DNA of 64,000 nucleotides from Anaerolineae bacterium (GTDB lineage: Bacteria > Chloroflexota > Anaerolineae > Aggregatilineales > Aggregatilineaceae): contig JAOSJP010000037.1 in assembly GCA_027494015.1 (NCBI GenBank), positions 124,001-188,000 of the forward strand, written 5' to 3'. A program made the translations under genes and the position numbers. Shown here piece after piece: positions 45,144-54,001 of the stretch. The notes beneath the pieces are model-generated. The model was not told where the DNA came from, searched no databases, and worked only from the letters and a program-made list of their open reading frames with translations. Within the stretch, counting starts at the first letter, position 1; the number at the start of each line of letters is the position of its first letter.

Positions 45144-45362
45144 AGCGTGTTATGCGCGTTCAGCCCCTGTTTTCCGGCCCCTGTCCCCGCCAGCAGTTTG
45201 GGATGGCTGTTGGTTCACCTCACCCCCGTCTCGGCGCTGACGCGCCGCAACACCCCCTCTCCATGCATGGAGAGGGGGAAAGGCCGAGCGTGGCAAGGCC
45301 AGGGGGTGAGGTCAACAAAGCGCCTCATTCCCTGGTCGAGGGTACCAGGTTCATAACACGCC
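45144..45362. mobile_element. MITE-like element A (219 bp), possible IS5-type ends
   Basis: Terminal inverted repeats AGCGTGTTATG (45144-45154) and CATAACACGCC (45352-45362) with CTAG on both sides, a YTAR-type target duplication. The interior is a dispersed-repeat hairpin (CACCTCACCCCCGTCTCGGC, CTCTCCATGCATGGAGAGGG, CAGGGGGTGAGGTCAACAAA). Its reverse complement aligns end to end with element B. No transposase is encoded. Confidence 0.8.
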
Positions 45363-45872
45363 CTAGCGCCCTTCCGCCCAGCGGCGCACGAACTGGCGTT
45401 GCGCCTCCGTCTCTGGCGATCCTTCGCCCAGCAGCGCCGCGACCCGGCGCAGCGCCTCCTCGCCGCCCGCGCCATGCCGCGCCAGATAGCAGCCGACGAC
45501 GGTGCCCGTCCGTCCTACGCCGCCCAGGCAGTGCACATACACCGCCTGTCCCGTCGCAAGCGCCCCGTCAATCGTGTCCAGGATGGCCGCCATGTGTGCC
45601 GCGTCCGGCACGCCGAAGTCGGGGATGGCCAGGCGGTAGTGAACCGCTCCACGCCCTCCCTGCGCAGCCTCGCCGCGCAGAGTCTCCAGGTAGGGAGGAC
45701 GCTCGCCTTCCTCGGTCAGGTCCACAAAGACGGTGATGCCGGCGGCGAGCAGGGCGCGCAGCCGGGCGCGCGCCGCCTCGTCGTCGCGGGGGGCGGGATA
45801 CGGCCCGGCGAGCAGCGCACCGGGACGCACCCACACAGTGCCGGAAACGGGCGGATCGGATGACTGGTTCAT
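45363..45872 (-). CDS. Dual-specificity/tyrosine phosphatase-like protein
   Basis: The 169-residue protein carries the PTP signature VHCLGGVGRTGT with catalytic C115 and R121, and a general-acid Asp85 in AIPDFGVPD. It is a small cysteine-dependent phosphatase that may act on phosphotyrosine or on small phosphorylated molecules. The stop codon TAG (45363-45365) lies in the CTAG of the MITE-like element A target duplication. Both sides of the gene are bounded by element copies in opposite orientation. The ATG at 45872 has only a weak ribosome site. Confidence 0.87.
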   Translation of the reverse strand: MNQSSDPPVSGTVWVRPGALLAGPYPAPRDDEAARARLRALLAAGITVFVDLTEEGERPPYLETLRGEAAQGGRGAVHYRLAIPDFGVPDAAHMAAILDTIDGALATGQAVYVHCLGGVGRTGTVVGCYLARHGAGGEEALRRVAALLGEGSPETEAQRQFVRRWAEGR

Positions 45873-45894
45873 GGCGGCGCGCTTTCTGGTCTAG

Positions 45895-46114
45895 AGCGTG
45901 TTATGAACTTGGTACTCTCGACAAGGGGGAGGGGCGCTCTGTTGACCTCACCCCCTGACCTCGCTGCGCTCGGCCTTTCCCCCTCTCCATACATGGAGAG
46001 GGGGAGTCGAGGTGCGCCAGCGCCGAGACGGGGGTGAGGTAAAACTAAGAGATGCCCCAAACCGCTGGGGGAGAAAGAGACCAGAGAATCGGGATTGAAA
46101 GTGCATAACACGCT
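45895..46114. mobile_element. MITE-like element B (220 bp), inverted relative of element A
   Basis: Perfect 11-bp terminal repeats AGCGTGTTATG (45895-45905) and CATAACACGCT (46104-46114), with CTAG on the left and CTAA on the right. The interior is homologous to the reverse complement of element A, including TTGACCTCACCCCCTGACCT and GACGGGGGTGAGGTAAAACT. Confidence 0.82.
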
Positions 46115-46242
46115 CTAAGAAACCCTCATAGACGGGGCGCAAGGGTGGTAGCGGTAGAGCGCGCCCGAAACAAGGCTACCTCGACCAGGAGCCAATCACC
46201 AATAACCGGGAAGCGGAACTCCGGGCCGCCGGTTGTGGGCGT

Positions 46243-46281
46243 CAAAACAAGAGCGCCCCTCACGACGACGGCGAGGGGCGC
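46243..46281 (-). terminator. Terminator of the cytochrome oxidase operon
   Basis: On the minus strand, GCGCCCCTC / GAGGGGCGC arms (46253-46261, 46273-46281) are followed by TCTTGTTTTG. It lies 35 bases after the last stop of the operon. Confidence 0.75.
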
Positions 46282-46316
46282 AAAGGTCACAGAGAGTATA
46301 GTGCGCGTGGGGAGCG

Positions 46317-46907
46317 TCACGATAGGGCCAGGATTACCGAGGCCAGCACAGCAAACGGCACCGCCGAAGCGAAGACCGCCGCGTACCAGCGGCTGTCGTA
46401 GCGCAGATGCATGAAATACAGCACCACCAGCATCACCTTGCCGGTTGACAGCCCGACCAGCGGCCCCGTCACGGCGAAGGGGACGTCCACCACTGTCAGC
46501 AGCACCTCGACCAGGGTGAGGGCGGCCAGGGCCACGAAGACGCCGAGAAAGGTCAGGCGGTGCGAATGGCCCTTGTTGCGCGCGCGCGGCCAGAAATTGG
46601 CGCGCAGCGCGGCCAGCGCGCCCGCCGCCGGGCCGCCGCTGCTTGCCGCCGCCAGCGCTTCGTCCAGGGAGATCGCATCGCGCTGCCAGGCCGGGCCGCC
46701 GCTTGCACGATCCGGGCGCAGGCGCAGCAACAGCCACAGCGGTACCAGCAGGAACACCCCCCCCACGCCGCCCAGCACGACGCCGGCGAACGTCGCCAGC
46801 CACTCGTTGACGCGCTTGCGTTCGACGATCAGCGGCGTCACCACGCCGCCCACGAACACCCCGACGGTCACCCAGAGGGTCACTAGCACGGCAGTATCGG
46901 AGTCCAT
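46317..46907 (-). CDS. ctaF: Cytochrome c oxidase subunit IV-like protein with extra N-terminal helices
   Basis: The C-terminal 100 residues (LTFLGVFVALAALTLVEVLL ... STGKVMLVVLYFMHLRYDSR) are a subunit IV (COX4/CyoD-type) three-helix domain with the typical VxxYFMHLRYD motif. About 95 residues at the N-terminus add two more transmembrane helices (LVTLWVTVGVFVGGVVTPLI; GVVLGGVGGVFLLVPLWLLL) and a charged loop, so it is longer than usual at 196 residues. It is the last gene of the oxidase operon and ends near a terminator. Subunit IV helps to assemble the complex. Confidence 0.83.
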   Translation of the reverse strand: MDSDTAVLVTLWVTVGVFVGGVVTPLIVERKRVNEWLATFAGVVLGGVGGVFLLVPLWLLLRLRPDRASGGPAWQRDAISLDEALAAASSGGPAAGALAALRANFWPRARNKGHSHRLTFLGVFVALAALTLVEVLLTVVDVPFAVTGPLVGLSTGKVMLVVLYFMHLRYDSRWYAAVFASAVPFAVLASVILALS

Positions 46908-46926
46908 CGTCGCTTCTCACTCCCAC

Positions 46927-47751
46927 TCATTCGATCAGGTAAATGACCGTGAACAGCACGATCCACACCACGTCCACGAAGTGCCAGTACAGCCCGAACA
47001 GCTCGATGCCCAGGTTGTTGGTCGAGGAGTACATGCCGCGCGCTGCACGCAGCATCAGCAAGCCCAGCCAGGCGACGCCGATGAGCACGTGCAGCCCGTG
47101 AAAGCCCGTCGTCACAAAGAACGCCGTGCCGAAGATATTACCAGCCTTGATGCCCTCGTGCATCAACTCGTACCACTCGAACGCCTGGACGCCCAGAAAC
47201 AGCGCGCCGAGGAGCAGCGTCAGCCCCATCCAGTTGAAGAACACGCGGCGGTCGTCGGCCTGGATCGCTTCCAGACCCATCACGACGGCGAAGCTGCTGA
47301 CGATCAGCACTGTTGTGCCGAGCGTGGCCAGCGGCAGGCTGAGCACTTCGTGCGCCGCCTTGAACGCCCCCGGATGGTCAATCTTGAAGGCGATGAAGGT
47401 GCCGATCAGCGCGCCGAAGAACATCACCTCCGAGGCCAGGAAAGCCCACATGCCCAGCTTGCGCGGCTCGAGATGCGCCAGGAAGCGACCGTGCATCTCG
47501 ATCTCCGGGAAGCGCGCCATGCGCAGCAGCCCGAAGAGCGTCAGCGGGACGCCCACCACCAGCAGGGCCGGCGCGATCAGGCCCATGACAGCCAGCGTCA
47601 CGCCGGCGCCCACGATCAGCGGGGCGATGCTGGACGGCGGCAGGTGAATCTCTTCGCCCTCGTGCCCATTGGGGCCAGGCGCGCGCCCCTCAGCGGCCCA
47701 TTCTTCTACGTCGGGCGTTGTCTCAGGCGCGGTCAGTTGCACGGTGCTCAT
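46927..47751 (-). CDS. ctaE: Cytochrome c oxidase subunit III
   Basis: The 274-residue protein is a seven-helix subunit [63 protein letters not shown] and [20 protein letters not shown]. It stabilises the core of haem-copper oxidases but binds no redox metal. The ATG overlaps the subunit I stop as ATGA and AAGGAGAG lies before it. An N-terminal soluble extension ([20 protein letters not shown]) precedes two extra hydrophobic helices that are not in the minimal subunit. Confidence 0.95.
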   Translation of the reverse strand: MSTVQLTAPETTPDVEEWAAEGRAPGPNGHEGEEIHLPPSSIAPLIVGAGVTLAVMGLIAPALLVVGVPLTLFGLLRMARFPEIEMHGRFLAHLEPRKLGMWAFLASEVMFFGALIGTFIAFKIDHPGAFKAAHEVLSLPLATLGTTVLIVSSFAVVMGLEAIQADDRRVFFNWMGLTLLLGALFLGVQAFEWYELMHEGIKAGNIFGTAFFVTTGFHGLHVLIGVAWLGLLMLRAARGMYSSTNNLGIELFGLYWHFVDVVWIVLFTVIYLIE

Positions 47752-49388
47752 GCTTTCTCTCCTTCCGCTGTCAGGCCCAGGCGCAGGTCGCGCGCCGGAC
47801 GGCGGCTGTGCACCACCGGCGTCCGCTCGAAGTTGTACTCAGGGGGGGGCGAGGTCGTCGCCCACTCCAGCGTGTCGCCCTCCCAGGGGTCGTCGCCCGC
47901 CGGCTCGTGGAGGCGGGCGCTGCGGATCATGTTATAGACCAGGATGGCCACCGAAATGCCCATGATCACCCCGCCGACGGTCGAGAGGTGGTTGAGCGCC
48001 GCCCAGCCGCGATCTTCCGGGTAGTCATAAACGCGGCGCGGCATCCCCATCAGGCCCAGGATGTGCAGCGGGAAATAGGTGATGTGGAAGCCGATGTAGA
48101 GCGTCCAGAACTGAATCTTGCCGAGCCGCTCGTCCAGCTTGTAGCCGAACATCTTCGGCCACCAGTAGTACAGCCCGGCGAAGATGCCGAAGCCGCCCCC
48201 GCCGAAGACCGTATAGTGCAGGTGGGCGACCAGCCACATCGAGTCGGCCACCACCTCGTCAATGGGCAGCACGGCCTGCATGACGCCGGTGATGCCGCCG
48301 ATCAGGAAGGTGGTGAGGAAGCCGATGGCATAGAGCATCGGCGTGTCGAAGCGCAGCGAGCCGCCAATCATGGTGAAGACCCAGTTGAACATCTTCACGC
48401 CGGTCGGCACGGCGATGATCATGGTCATCAGCACGAAGAAGACCTCGATCTCCGGGGGCAGGCCGACGGTGTACATGTGGTGCGCCCACGTCCAGAAGCC
48501 CTGGAAGCCGATGAGTACCGTCGAGATGACCATGGCCGTGTAGCCGAAGATCGGCTTGCGCGAGAACACAGGGATCACCTCGGAGATGATGCCCATCGCC
48601 GGCAGGACGATGATGTACACCGCCGGGTGCGAGTAGAACCAGAACAATTGCTGCCACAAAACGGCATCGCCGCCCGCCGCCGGGTTGAAGAACTGCGTGC
48701 CCAGATTGCGGTCGAGCAGCAGCAGCAGGCCGTTCACCGTCAGCACGGGCGTGGCCGCCACGATCATGAAGGCCATGACCAGCACTGTCCAGACGAAGAG
48801 CGGCATCTTCATCAGCGTCATGCCCGGCGCGCGTAGCTTGAGGATGGTCACGATGAAGTTGAACCCGCCGATGAGCGACGAGGTGCCCACCAGGGCCACC
48901 GCCATCAGCCACAGGTCGGTGCCGCGCCCCGGCGAGTAGTCCTTGCCCGCCAGCGGGACATAGGACGTCCAGCCATTGGACGCCGCCCCGCCCGGAGCCA
49001 GAAAGCCCCCGTACATGGTCAGCCCGCCGAACAGCAGCAGCCAGAAGCTCAGCGCGTTGAGGCGCGGGAAGGCCATGTCGCGCGCGCCGATCATCAGCGG
49101 CACAAAGTAGTTGCCCAGCCCGGCCAGCATCGGGATGACAAAGAGGAAGATCATCGTCGAGCCGTGAATGGAGAAGAGCTGGCTGTACTCCTCGGCGGAG
49201 ACAAACTGCCCGCCGGGCACAGTCAGCTCGGCGCGGATGACCTGCGCCAGGACGACCCCGATCACAAAGAAGGTGAGCGTGGTCAGGACGTACATGATGC
49301 CGATCTTCTTGTGGTCAACAGTGGTCAGCCAGGCCATCAGGCCGCGCGGTTGATACTCTGTGGGATGCGCGCTTGCGATTGTCGCCAT
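47748..49388 (-). CDS. ctaD: Cytochrome c oxidase subunit I
   Basis: The 546-residue protein is the catalytic haem-copper subunit. Visible landmarks are the haem a ligand in [20 protein letters not shown], the K/D-channel region, [20 protein letters not shown] (CuB His and cross-linked Tyr), [12 protein letters not shown] (CuB His pair) and [20 protein letters not shown] (haem ligands). It reduces O2 to water with coupled proton pumping. The sequence is of the A-type (cytochrome c-using) class. GGAGAGAG lies before the ATG. Second gene of ctaCDEF. Confidence 0.98.
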   Translation of the reverse strand: MATIASAHPTEYQPRGLMAWLTTVDHKKIGIMYVLTTLTFFVIGVVLAQVIRAELTVPGGQFVSAEEYSQLFSIHGSTMIFLFVIPMLAGLGNYFVPLMIGARDMAFPRLNALSFWLLLFGGLTMYGGFLAPGGAASNGWTSYVPLAGKDYSPGRGTDLWLMAVALVGTSSLIGGFNFIVTILKLRAPGMTLMKMPLFVWTVLVMAFMIVAATPVLTVNGLLLLLDRNLGTQFFNPAAGGDAVLWQQLFWFYSHPAVYIIVLPAMGIISEVIPVFSRKPIFGYTAMVISTVLIGFQGFWTWAHHMYTVGLPPEIEVFFVLMTMIIAVPTGVKMFNWVFTMIGGSLRFDTPMLYAIGFLTTFLIGGITGVMQAVLPIDEVVADSMWLVAHLHYTVFGGGGFGIFAGLYYWWPKMFGYKLDERLGKIQFWTLYIGFHITYFPLHILGLMGMPRRVYDYPEDRGWAALNHLSTVGGVIMGISVAILVYNMIRSARLHEPAGDDPWEGDTLEWATTSPPPEYNFERTPVVHSRRPARDLRLGLTAEGEKA

Positions 49389-49427
49389 GTGTGCTCTCTC
49401 CTACTCGTCCCGTTCGCCCGATCGCAG

Positions 49428-50501
49428 CTAATTGGCTCGCAGGTAAGCGATGATGTCGGCCAGGCCCTGGGCATCCAGCTTCTCACCGTAGCTGGACGGC
49501 ATGATCTGGCAGTTGTAGCCGGACGCCTGTTCCGCGCACGGCAGCAGGATCGACTCGCGGAGGAAGGCTTCCGCCGAGGCCCCTGCGCGGCTGATCGCAT
49601 CGGCGCCTATTTGCGCCAGCGCAGGCCCTGCGCCCGGCGCTGCGCCGTGACAGCTTGCGCAGCCCAGCTCGGTGAAGGCCTGCGCGCCGCGCGCCGCGTC
49701 GCCCTGAGGCAGCGGCGTCTCCAGGTCGGTGCCAACGGGCACAAACTGGTCGAGGGCCGCCATACGCCCGACCAGCCAGGTATCGAAAGCGGCGGGTTCG
49801 AGCGCTTCAACCTCAATCAGCATGTCGTAGTGCAGCGTGCCGCAAAACTCAGCGCAGTTGCCAGTGTACTGCCCCGGCTCTTTGATATTCAGCCACATGG
49901 TGTTGGTGTAGCCAGGGATGGCGTCCACCTTGCCGGCCAGCGAGGGCAGCCAGAAGCTGTGCTGGACGTCGGTCGAGGTGATCTCCAGCAGCACGTTGCG
50001 GTTGGCCGGAAGGGTCAGCTTGCGCGTCGTCTTGACGCCGGTTTCCTCGCCCGCGTCCAGATAATACTCGTAATCCCAGTTGAACATGTAGCCGGTCACG
50101 TGGACGGTCAGGTCGGGCGTGGTGTTGCCGTTGTTGGCTTCCACCTCATAGCGCGTCATCATGAAGCGGGTGGTGAGGGCGAAGACCACGCCGACAATGA
50201 CGAATGAGAGCACCGTCCAGGTGATCTCCAGGGTATGGTTGCCCTCCACCTGGTCCGGCATTTCGTGGCGGTGCCGCCGCCGGTAGCGGACGATGGCGAA
50301 GAGGATCAGTCCTTCGACCAGCAGAAAGATGGGGATGGAGATCCAGAAGATGATCGAGAACAGGTCGTTGATGTCGCTGCGCGATGCGCCGCCATCGGCG
50401 GGGCCGTGCGCGCCGACCTGGGCGGGGAGGGCCAGCGCCAGCCACAGCGTGGCAGCGGCAAGGGCCAGCCCCAGCCAATGAAGATGAACGTTTCGTTTCA
50501 T
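49428..50501 (-). CDS. ctaC: Cytochrome c oxidase subunit II with fused C-terminal cytochrome c domain (caa3-type)
   Basis: A signal-like first helix (LHWLGLALAAATLWLALALP) and two transmembrane helices lead to the CuA cupredoxin domain: DVQHSFWLPSLAGKVDAIPG and CAEFCGTLHYDMLIEVEALE, giving His, Cys-x3-Cys-x3-His and Met ligands. A C-terminal cytochrome c domain (AFTELGCASCHGAAPG with CxxCH; axial Met in NCQIMPSSYGEKL) is fused on, so this is a caa3-type oxidase. Electrons pass from the attached cytochrome to CuA. The CxxCH needs the haem-lyase pathway, of which CcmE at 13.9 kb is a part. First gene of the operon. Confidence 0.97.
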   Translation of the reverse strand: MKRNVHLHWLGLALAAATLWLALALPAQVGAHGPADGGASRSDINDLFSIIFWISIPIFLLVEGLILFAIVRYRRRHRHEMPDQVEGNHTLEITWTVLSFVIVGVVFALTTRFMMTRYEVEANNGNTTPDLTVHVTGYMFNWDYEYYLDAGEETGVKTTRKLTLPANRNVLLEITSTDVQHSFWLPSLAGKVDAIPGYTNTMWLNIKEPGQYTGNCAEFCGTLHYDMLIEVEALEPAAFDTWLVGRMAALDQFVPVGTDLETPLPQGDAARGAQAFTELGCASCHGAAPGAGPALAQIGADAISRAGASAEAFLRESILLPCAEQASGYNCQIMPSSYGEKLDAQGLADIIAYLRAN

Positions 50502-50693
50502 GCTCGCCTATCCTGGCGCGAACGCCGTGACGCAACCGGATACACTGACACCCTGTCTGATCGGAGCGCGCGCACAACACGCCCGCAGGAAACCCGCACA
50601 GGCAAGTCCTATAGAGCCGTCAACAGGATGGCGCGAAGGGTGCGGGAGAGACGCATTTTCAGGCGCGGGCAGTGCAAAAGCCCCTCGTCGTCT

Positions 50694-50725
50694 ATTATAA
50701 GCTATATTATTCATAAATAACAGAC
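50694..50725 (-). promoter_or_regulatory. Probable promoter of ctaCDEF
   Basis: On the minus strand a perfect TATAAT (50694-50699) lies within an AT-rich stretch (50690-50745) that contrasts with the GC-rich surroundings. No good -35 box is seen. The leader to ctaC would be about 185 bases. Confidence 0.5.
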
Positions 50726-50849
50726 TTTCTTCGTTAATTTGTATCTCCTGTGTACGGCATAACCAGCAGCAGCCCTCCGCCCGGCCCGCCCTCCTGCCAT
50801 GCTCAGCGCGGTCAAGCCAGTGCGCCGGGCGGCCCTGATGAGGTGCAGA

Positions 50850-52130
50850 GCGCTTGCCGCGATCACCGCGATGGGTGCGAGCAAAGGCTGGCAGCGACTT
50901 GCCTGACGCGGGGGTATTGATCTCACCCCCAGCCTCGCGGCGCTCGGCTTGCCCTCTCCGTTGACGGAGAGGGGGCGGCAGGCGCGCCAGCGCGAGGGGG
51001 GTGAGGTAAAGGGCGCAGCAGGGCAGCGCTCCTACCTGACAGGTTTTGCTCGCCCACCGCATGGGGTGCATACGAAGGTTGTCAGCAACTTGCCTGACGC
51101 GGGGGTATTGACCTCACCCCCAGCCTCGCTGCGCTCGGCTTGCCCCCTCTCCGTTGACGGAGAGGGGGCGGCGAGGCGCGCCAGCGCCGAGCGGGGGTGA
51201 GGTAAAGCAGGGCGCAGCAGAGCAGCGCTCCTACCTGACAGGTTTTGCTCGCCCACCGCGATGGGCGCGTACAAAGGCTGGCAGCGACTTGCCTGACGCA
51301 GGGGTATTGACCTCACCCCCAGCCTCGCGGCGCTCGGCTTGCCCCCTCTCCGTAACGGAGAGGGGGCGGCGAGGCGCCAGCGCCGAGCGGGGGTGAGGTC
51401 AACCAGGACGCAGCAGAGCAGCGCCCCTACCTGACGGGTTTTGCCCGCCCACTGCGATGGGCGCGTACAAAGGCTGGCAGCGACTTGCCTGACGCGGGGG
51501 TATTGACCTCACCCCCAGCCTCGCGGCGCTCGGCTTGCCCCCTCTCCGTCAACGGAGAGGGGGCGGCGAGGCGCGCCAGCGCCGAGCGGGGGTGAGGTAA
51601 AGGGGGCGCAGGAGAGCAGCGCTCCTACCTGACAGGTTTTGCTCGCCCACCGCATGGGGTGCATACGAAGGTTGTCAGCAACTTGCCTGACGCGGGGGTA
51701 TTGATCTCACCCCCAGCCTCGCGGCGCTCGGCTTGCCCTCTCCGTCAACGGAGAGGGGCGGCGAGCGCGCCAGCGCCGAGCGGGGGTGAGGTAAAGCAGG
51801 GCGCAGCAGAGCAGCGCCCCTACCTGACAGGTTTTGCTCGCCCACCGATGGGGTGCATACGAAGGTTGTCAGCGACTTGCCTGACGCAGGGTATTGACCT
51901 CACCCCAGCCTCGCTGCGCTCGGCTTGCCCTCTCCGTCAACGGAGAGGGGCGGCGAGGCGCGCCAGCGCCGAGCGGGGGTGAGGTAAAGGGGGGCGCAGG
52001 AGAGTGTACGCTGTAGGGTTATGGAGGGGTTTATGTGGGAAATGGGGTTGTAAGAGGGGGTTTGTGTGGGTTTTGGTGGGGTGTAATAAAGAGGCAGCGC
52101 CCTACCTGACAGGACTTGCTCGCCCACCGC
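50850..52130. repeat. Tandem array of about six 191-199-bp hairpin units
   Basis: The phrase TGCCTGACGC recurs at 50900, 51091, 51290, 51486, 51684 and 51878. Each unit holds GGTATTGACCTCACCCCCAG, an inner CCCCTCTCCGTTGACGGAGA palindrome, GCGGGGGTGAGGTAAAG, GCAGCAGAGCAGCGC and ACCTGACAGGTTTTGCTCGC. The last unit is broken by a G-rich insert at 52000-52095. Single relatives lie at 16440-16625, 43180-43520 and 56165-56370. There is no coding capacity. The rest of 50502-50850 holds the ctaC leader and promoter and no other gene. Confidence 0.93.
52009..52095 (+). other. G-rich insert with G-quadruplex potential
   Basis: Starting with CGCTGTAGGGTTATG (52009-52023), a phrase shared with the 21.7-kb element, the plus strand carries seven or more G-runs (GGGG, GGG, GGGG, GGGGG, GGG, GGGG) separated by short T/A loops up to 52081. 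It interrupts the last unit of the tandem array and lies about 70-150 bases upstream of the dnaN promoter. Confidence 0.7.
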
Positions 52131-52163
52131 GATGCGCGATCAGCTTGGCACGACGGAATAGGG

Positions 52164-52169
52164 TATAAT
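52164..52169 (+). promoter_or_regulatory. -10 box of dnaN
   Basis: A perfect TATAAT preceded by GGG and by CAGCTTGGCACGACGGAAT; the -35 is weak (AGCTTG-like). The start codon is 54 bases downstream. Confidence 0.5.
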
Positions 52170-52222
52170 GGTGCCGATTGCCGTACCGGCTTAGGGCCGC
52201 GCCGATCTGTAGGAGAGATTGT

Positions 52223-53365
52223 ATGCGTGTTTCTATCCTGCAAGAGAACCTGCACAAGGGACTGTCTATTGTGGGTCGCGCCATTCAAAGCCGGCCCACC
52301 CTGCCCATTCTGTCCAATGTGATGATCGCGACGGATGATGCGCGCTTGCAGCTTTCCGCCACCAATCTGGAACTGGGCATCACGCACTGGATCGGCGCCA
52401 AAGTGGAACATCCCGGCTCGATCACCGTGCCCGCCCGCACGCTGCAAGAACTGGTGAGCACGCTGCCCCCTGAGCGCGTGGACATGGAGCTAGACCCGCG
52501 CACGCTGACCCTGCACCTGCGCTGCGGAGCCAAGTCGGCCAACATCAAGGGCATGGACGCCGCCGAGTACCCACTCATGCCGCAGTTCGACCCGACGCGA
52601 GCCATCCCGGTCCAGGCGGGCGTCTTCCGCGAGATGATCGAGCAGGTTGCCTTCGCCACCGCCAAAGAGGACAACCGCCCCATCCTGACCGGGGTGCAGA
52701 TGCACTTCGATGGCGACCAGCTCACGCTGGCGGCGGCGGACGGGTACCGGCTGGCCGTGCGCACGACCACGCTGGAGTTCAGCGTGGGCGACCAGGCCCC
52801 AGAGCCGCTGATCGTCCCGGCGCGCACGCTGTCCGAGCTGGCGCGCATCATCAGCGACGAGGACAACGAAGTGCTGATGGGCTTGCCCGAAGGGCGGGGG
52901 CAGATCATGTTCAGCCTGAAGAACGTGGTCGTCGTCTCGCAGCTTATCGAGGGCAAATTCCCCGACTACGAGGCGATCATCCCGCGCGGCTTCCAGACCC
53001 AGGTGCTCGCCTACACCGATGAACTGCTGGCAGCCTGCCGCAGCTCCGAAGTCTTCGCCAAGGACTCGGCGAACACCGCCCGCGTGCTGGTCGAGCCGAG
53101 CGGCATGGCCGGCGTGCCGGGCCGCGTGACGGTCGCCGGGCGCTCGCAGGAGAAGGGTGACGCCGAGGCTCCGCTGGATGCCAGCATTGACGGGCAGGCG
53201 GTCGAGATCTCGTTCAACATCCGCTATCTGATTGACGTGCTGAGCGTGATCCGCGAAGACCAGGTCGTGCTGGAGACGAGCGGGCCGACGGCACCGGGCG
53301 TGGTGCGCCCCGCCGGGCGCGATGATTTCGTGCATGTGATCATGCCCATGTCCACCAGCCGCTAG
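52223..53365 (+). CDS. dnaN: DNA polymerase III beta subunit (sliding clamp)
   Basis: The 380-residue protein, MRVSILQENLHKGLSIVGRA..., spans all three clamp domains: NVMIATDDARLQLSATNLEL, FATAKEDNRPILTGVQMHFD with DGYRLAVRTTTLEF, and the C-terminal EISFNIRYLIDVLSVIREDQ, ending MPMSTSR. Two copies encircle DNA and tether polymerase III. AGGAGAG lies 6 bases before the ATG at 52223. No dnaA, recF or gyrB gene flanks it, so the classic dnaA-dnaN origin arrangement is not present here. Confidence 0.97.
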   Translation: MRVSILQENLHKGLSIVGRAIQSRPTLPILSNVMIATDDARLQLSATNLELGITHWIGAKVEHPGSITVPARTLQELVSTLPPERVDMELDPRTLTLHLRCGAKSANIKGMDAAEYPLMPQFDPTRAIPVQAGVFREMIEQVAFATAKEDNRPILTGVQMHFDGDQLTLAAADGYRLAVRTTTLEFSVGDQAPEPLIVPARTLSELARIISDEDNEVLMGLPEGRGQIMFSLKNVVVVSQLIEGKFPDYEAIIPRGFQTQVLAYTDELLAACRSSEVFAKDSANTARVLVEPSGMAGVPGRVTVAGRSQEKGDAEAPLDASIDGQAVEISFNIRYLIDVLSVIREDQVVLETSGPTAPGVVRPAGRDDFVHVIMPMSTSR

Positions 53366-53439
53366 GGCGCTTTTGGTAGCTGGCGCGCGTTTGGGAGCCA
53401 GAGGGCCGCTGTGAGAGGCCGTTTGAGAAGTCATGCGCC

Positions 53440-53550
53440 TGACTCTGCCCCCCATCCCCGGCCCTTCCCCCACGAGGGGGAAGGGAGAAGAGCGCGCCCA
53501 CTGCCCCTCCCTCCTTGTGGGGGAGGGGTTTGGGGTGGGGGGAAAACTTC
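53440..53550. repeat. CTTCCCCC hairpin repeat
   Basis: CCCCCATCCCCGGCCCTTCC with GAGGGGGAAGGGAGAAGAGC, then GGGGGAGGGGTTTGGGGTGG; same family as 25.4, 32.9 and 35.4 kb. Confidence 0.7.
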
Positions 53551-53654
53551 TCAGATGGTCTCTGAGTCCGCTCTATGGCGGATTTCGTGAAAGCGGAAGA
53601 TGCATTCGTGCTGACAGCCTGTTTCACGACCCGCTTGAAGAGGGGAGAGATCGT

Positions 53655-53870
53655 ATGGCGTCCCTGAAAGTGTGGTATGACCGGGAAGGCGATTATCTCG
53701 AAGTGACCTTCGAAGATGCACCCTCTGTGCTGGAGGAAGTTAAGGATGATGTGTTTGAGCGCCGCACTGTGGATGGCCGCGTAGTGGGGTTCGCGGTCTT
53801 CAATGTGAGCAAGCACGATCGGGACAAGCTCTTGCTGCCGCTGGCAGTCACGGCAGTCTCGGCAGCGTGA
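53655..53870 (+). CDS. DUF2283-like small protein
   Basis: A 71-residue protein, MASLKVWYDREGDYLEVTFE..., with the DUF2283 pattern of a paired beta-hairpin (DYLEVTFEDA, FERRTVDGRVVGFAVFNVSK). The role of the family is unknown; members often lie beside toxin-antitoxin-like genes but no toxin is recognised here. AGGGGAGA lies 8 bases before the ATG. It is upstream of the phosphoribosyltransferase-like gene on the same strand. Confidence 0.8.
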   Translation: MASLKVWYDREGDYLEVTFEDAPSVLEEVKDDVFERRTVDGRVVGFAVFNVSKHDRDKLLLPLAVTAVSAA

Positions 53871-54001
53871 AGAGTATGTGTGTCCGCAGCACTTCTCGAC
53901 TTGGGTGATGTGCTCACCGGCCAACGTACCAAAGGCGCGCGATGTCAACCAGGTCAACGAGAGCAGCGAGGTCAGGGTCCAGTTCTGTCAGGAAGAAGCG
54001 C

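Noticed and set aside
45141..46118. Complete insertion sequence with transposase
   Set aside because: The only gene between the two elements is a phosphatase; no DDE transposase is encoded.
50850..52130. CRISPR array
   Set aside because: The units are 191-199 bp and conserved throughout; there are no short repeats with unique spacers and no cas genes.
52009..52222. Chromosomal replication origin beside dnaN
   Set aside because: No dnaA gene, recF or gyrB gene, and no cluster of TTATCCACA-type DnaA boxes was recognised.
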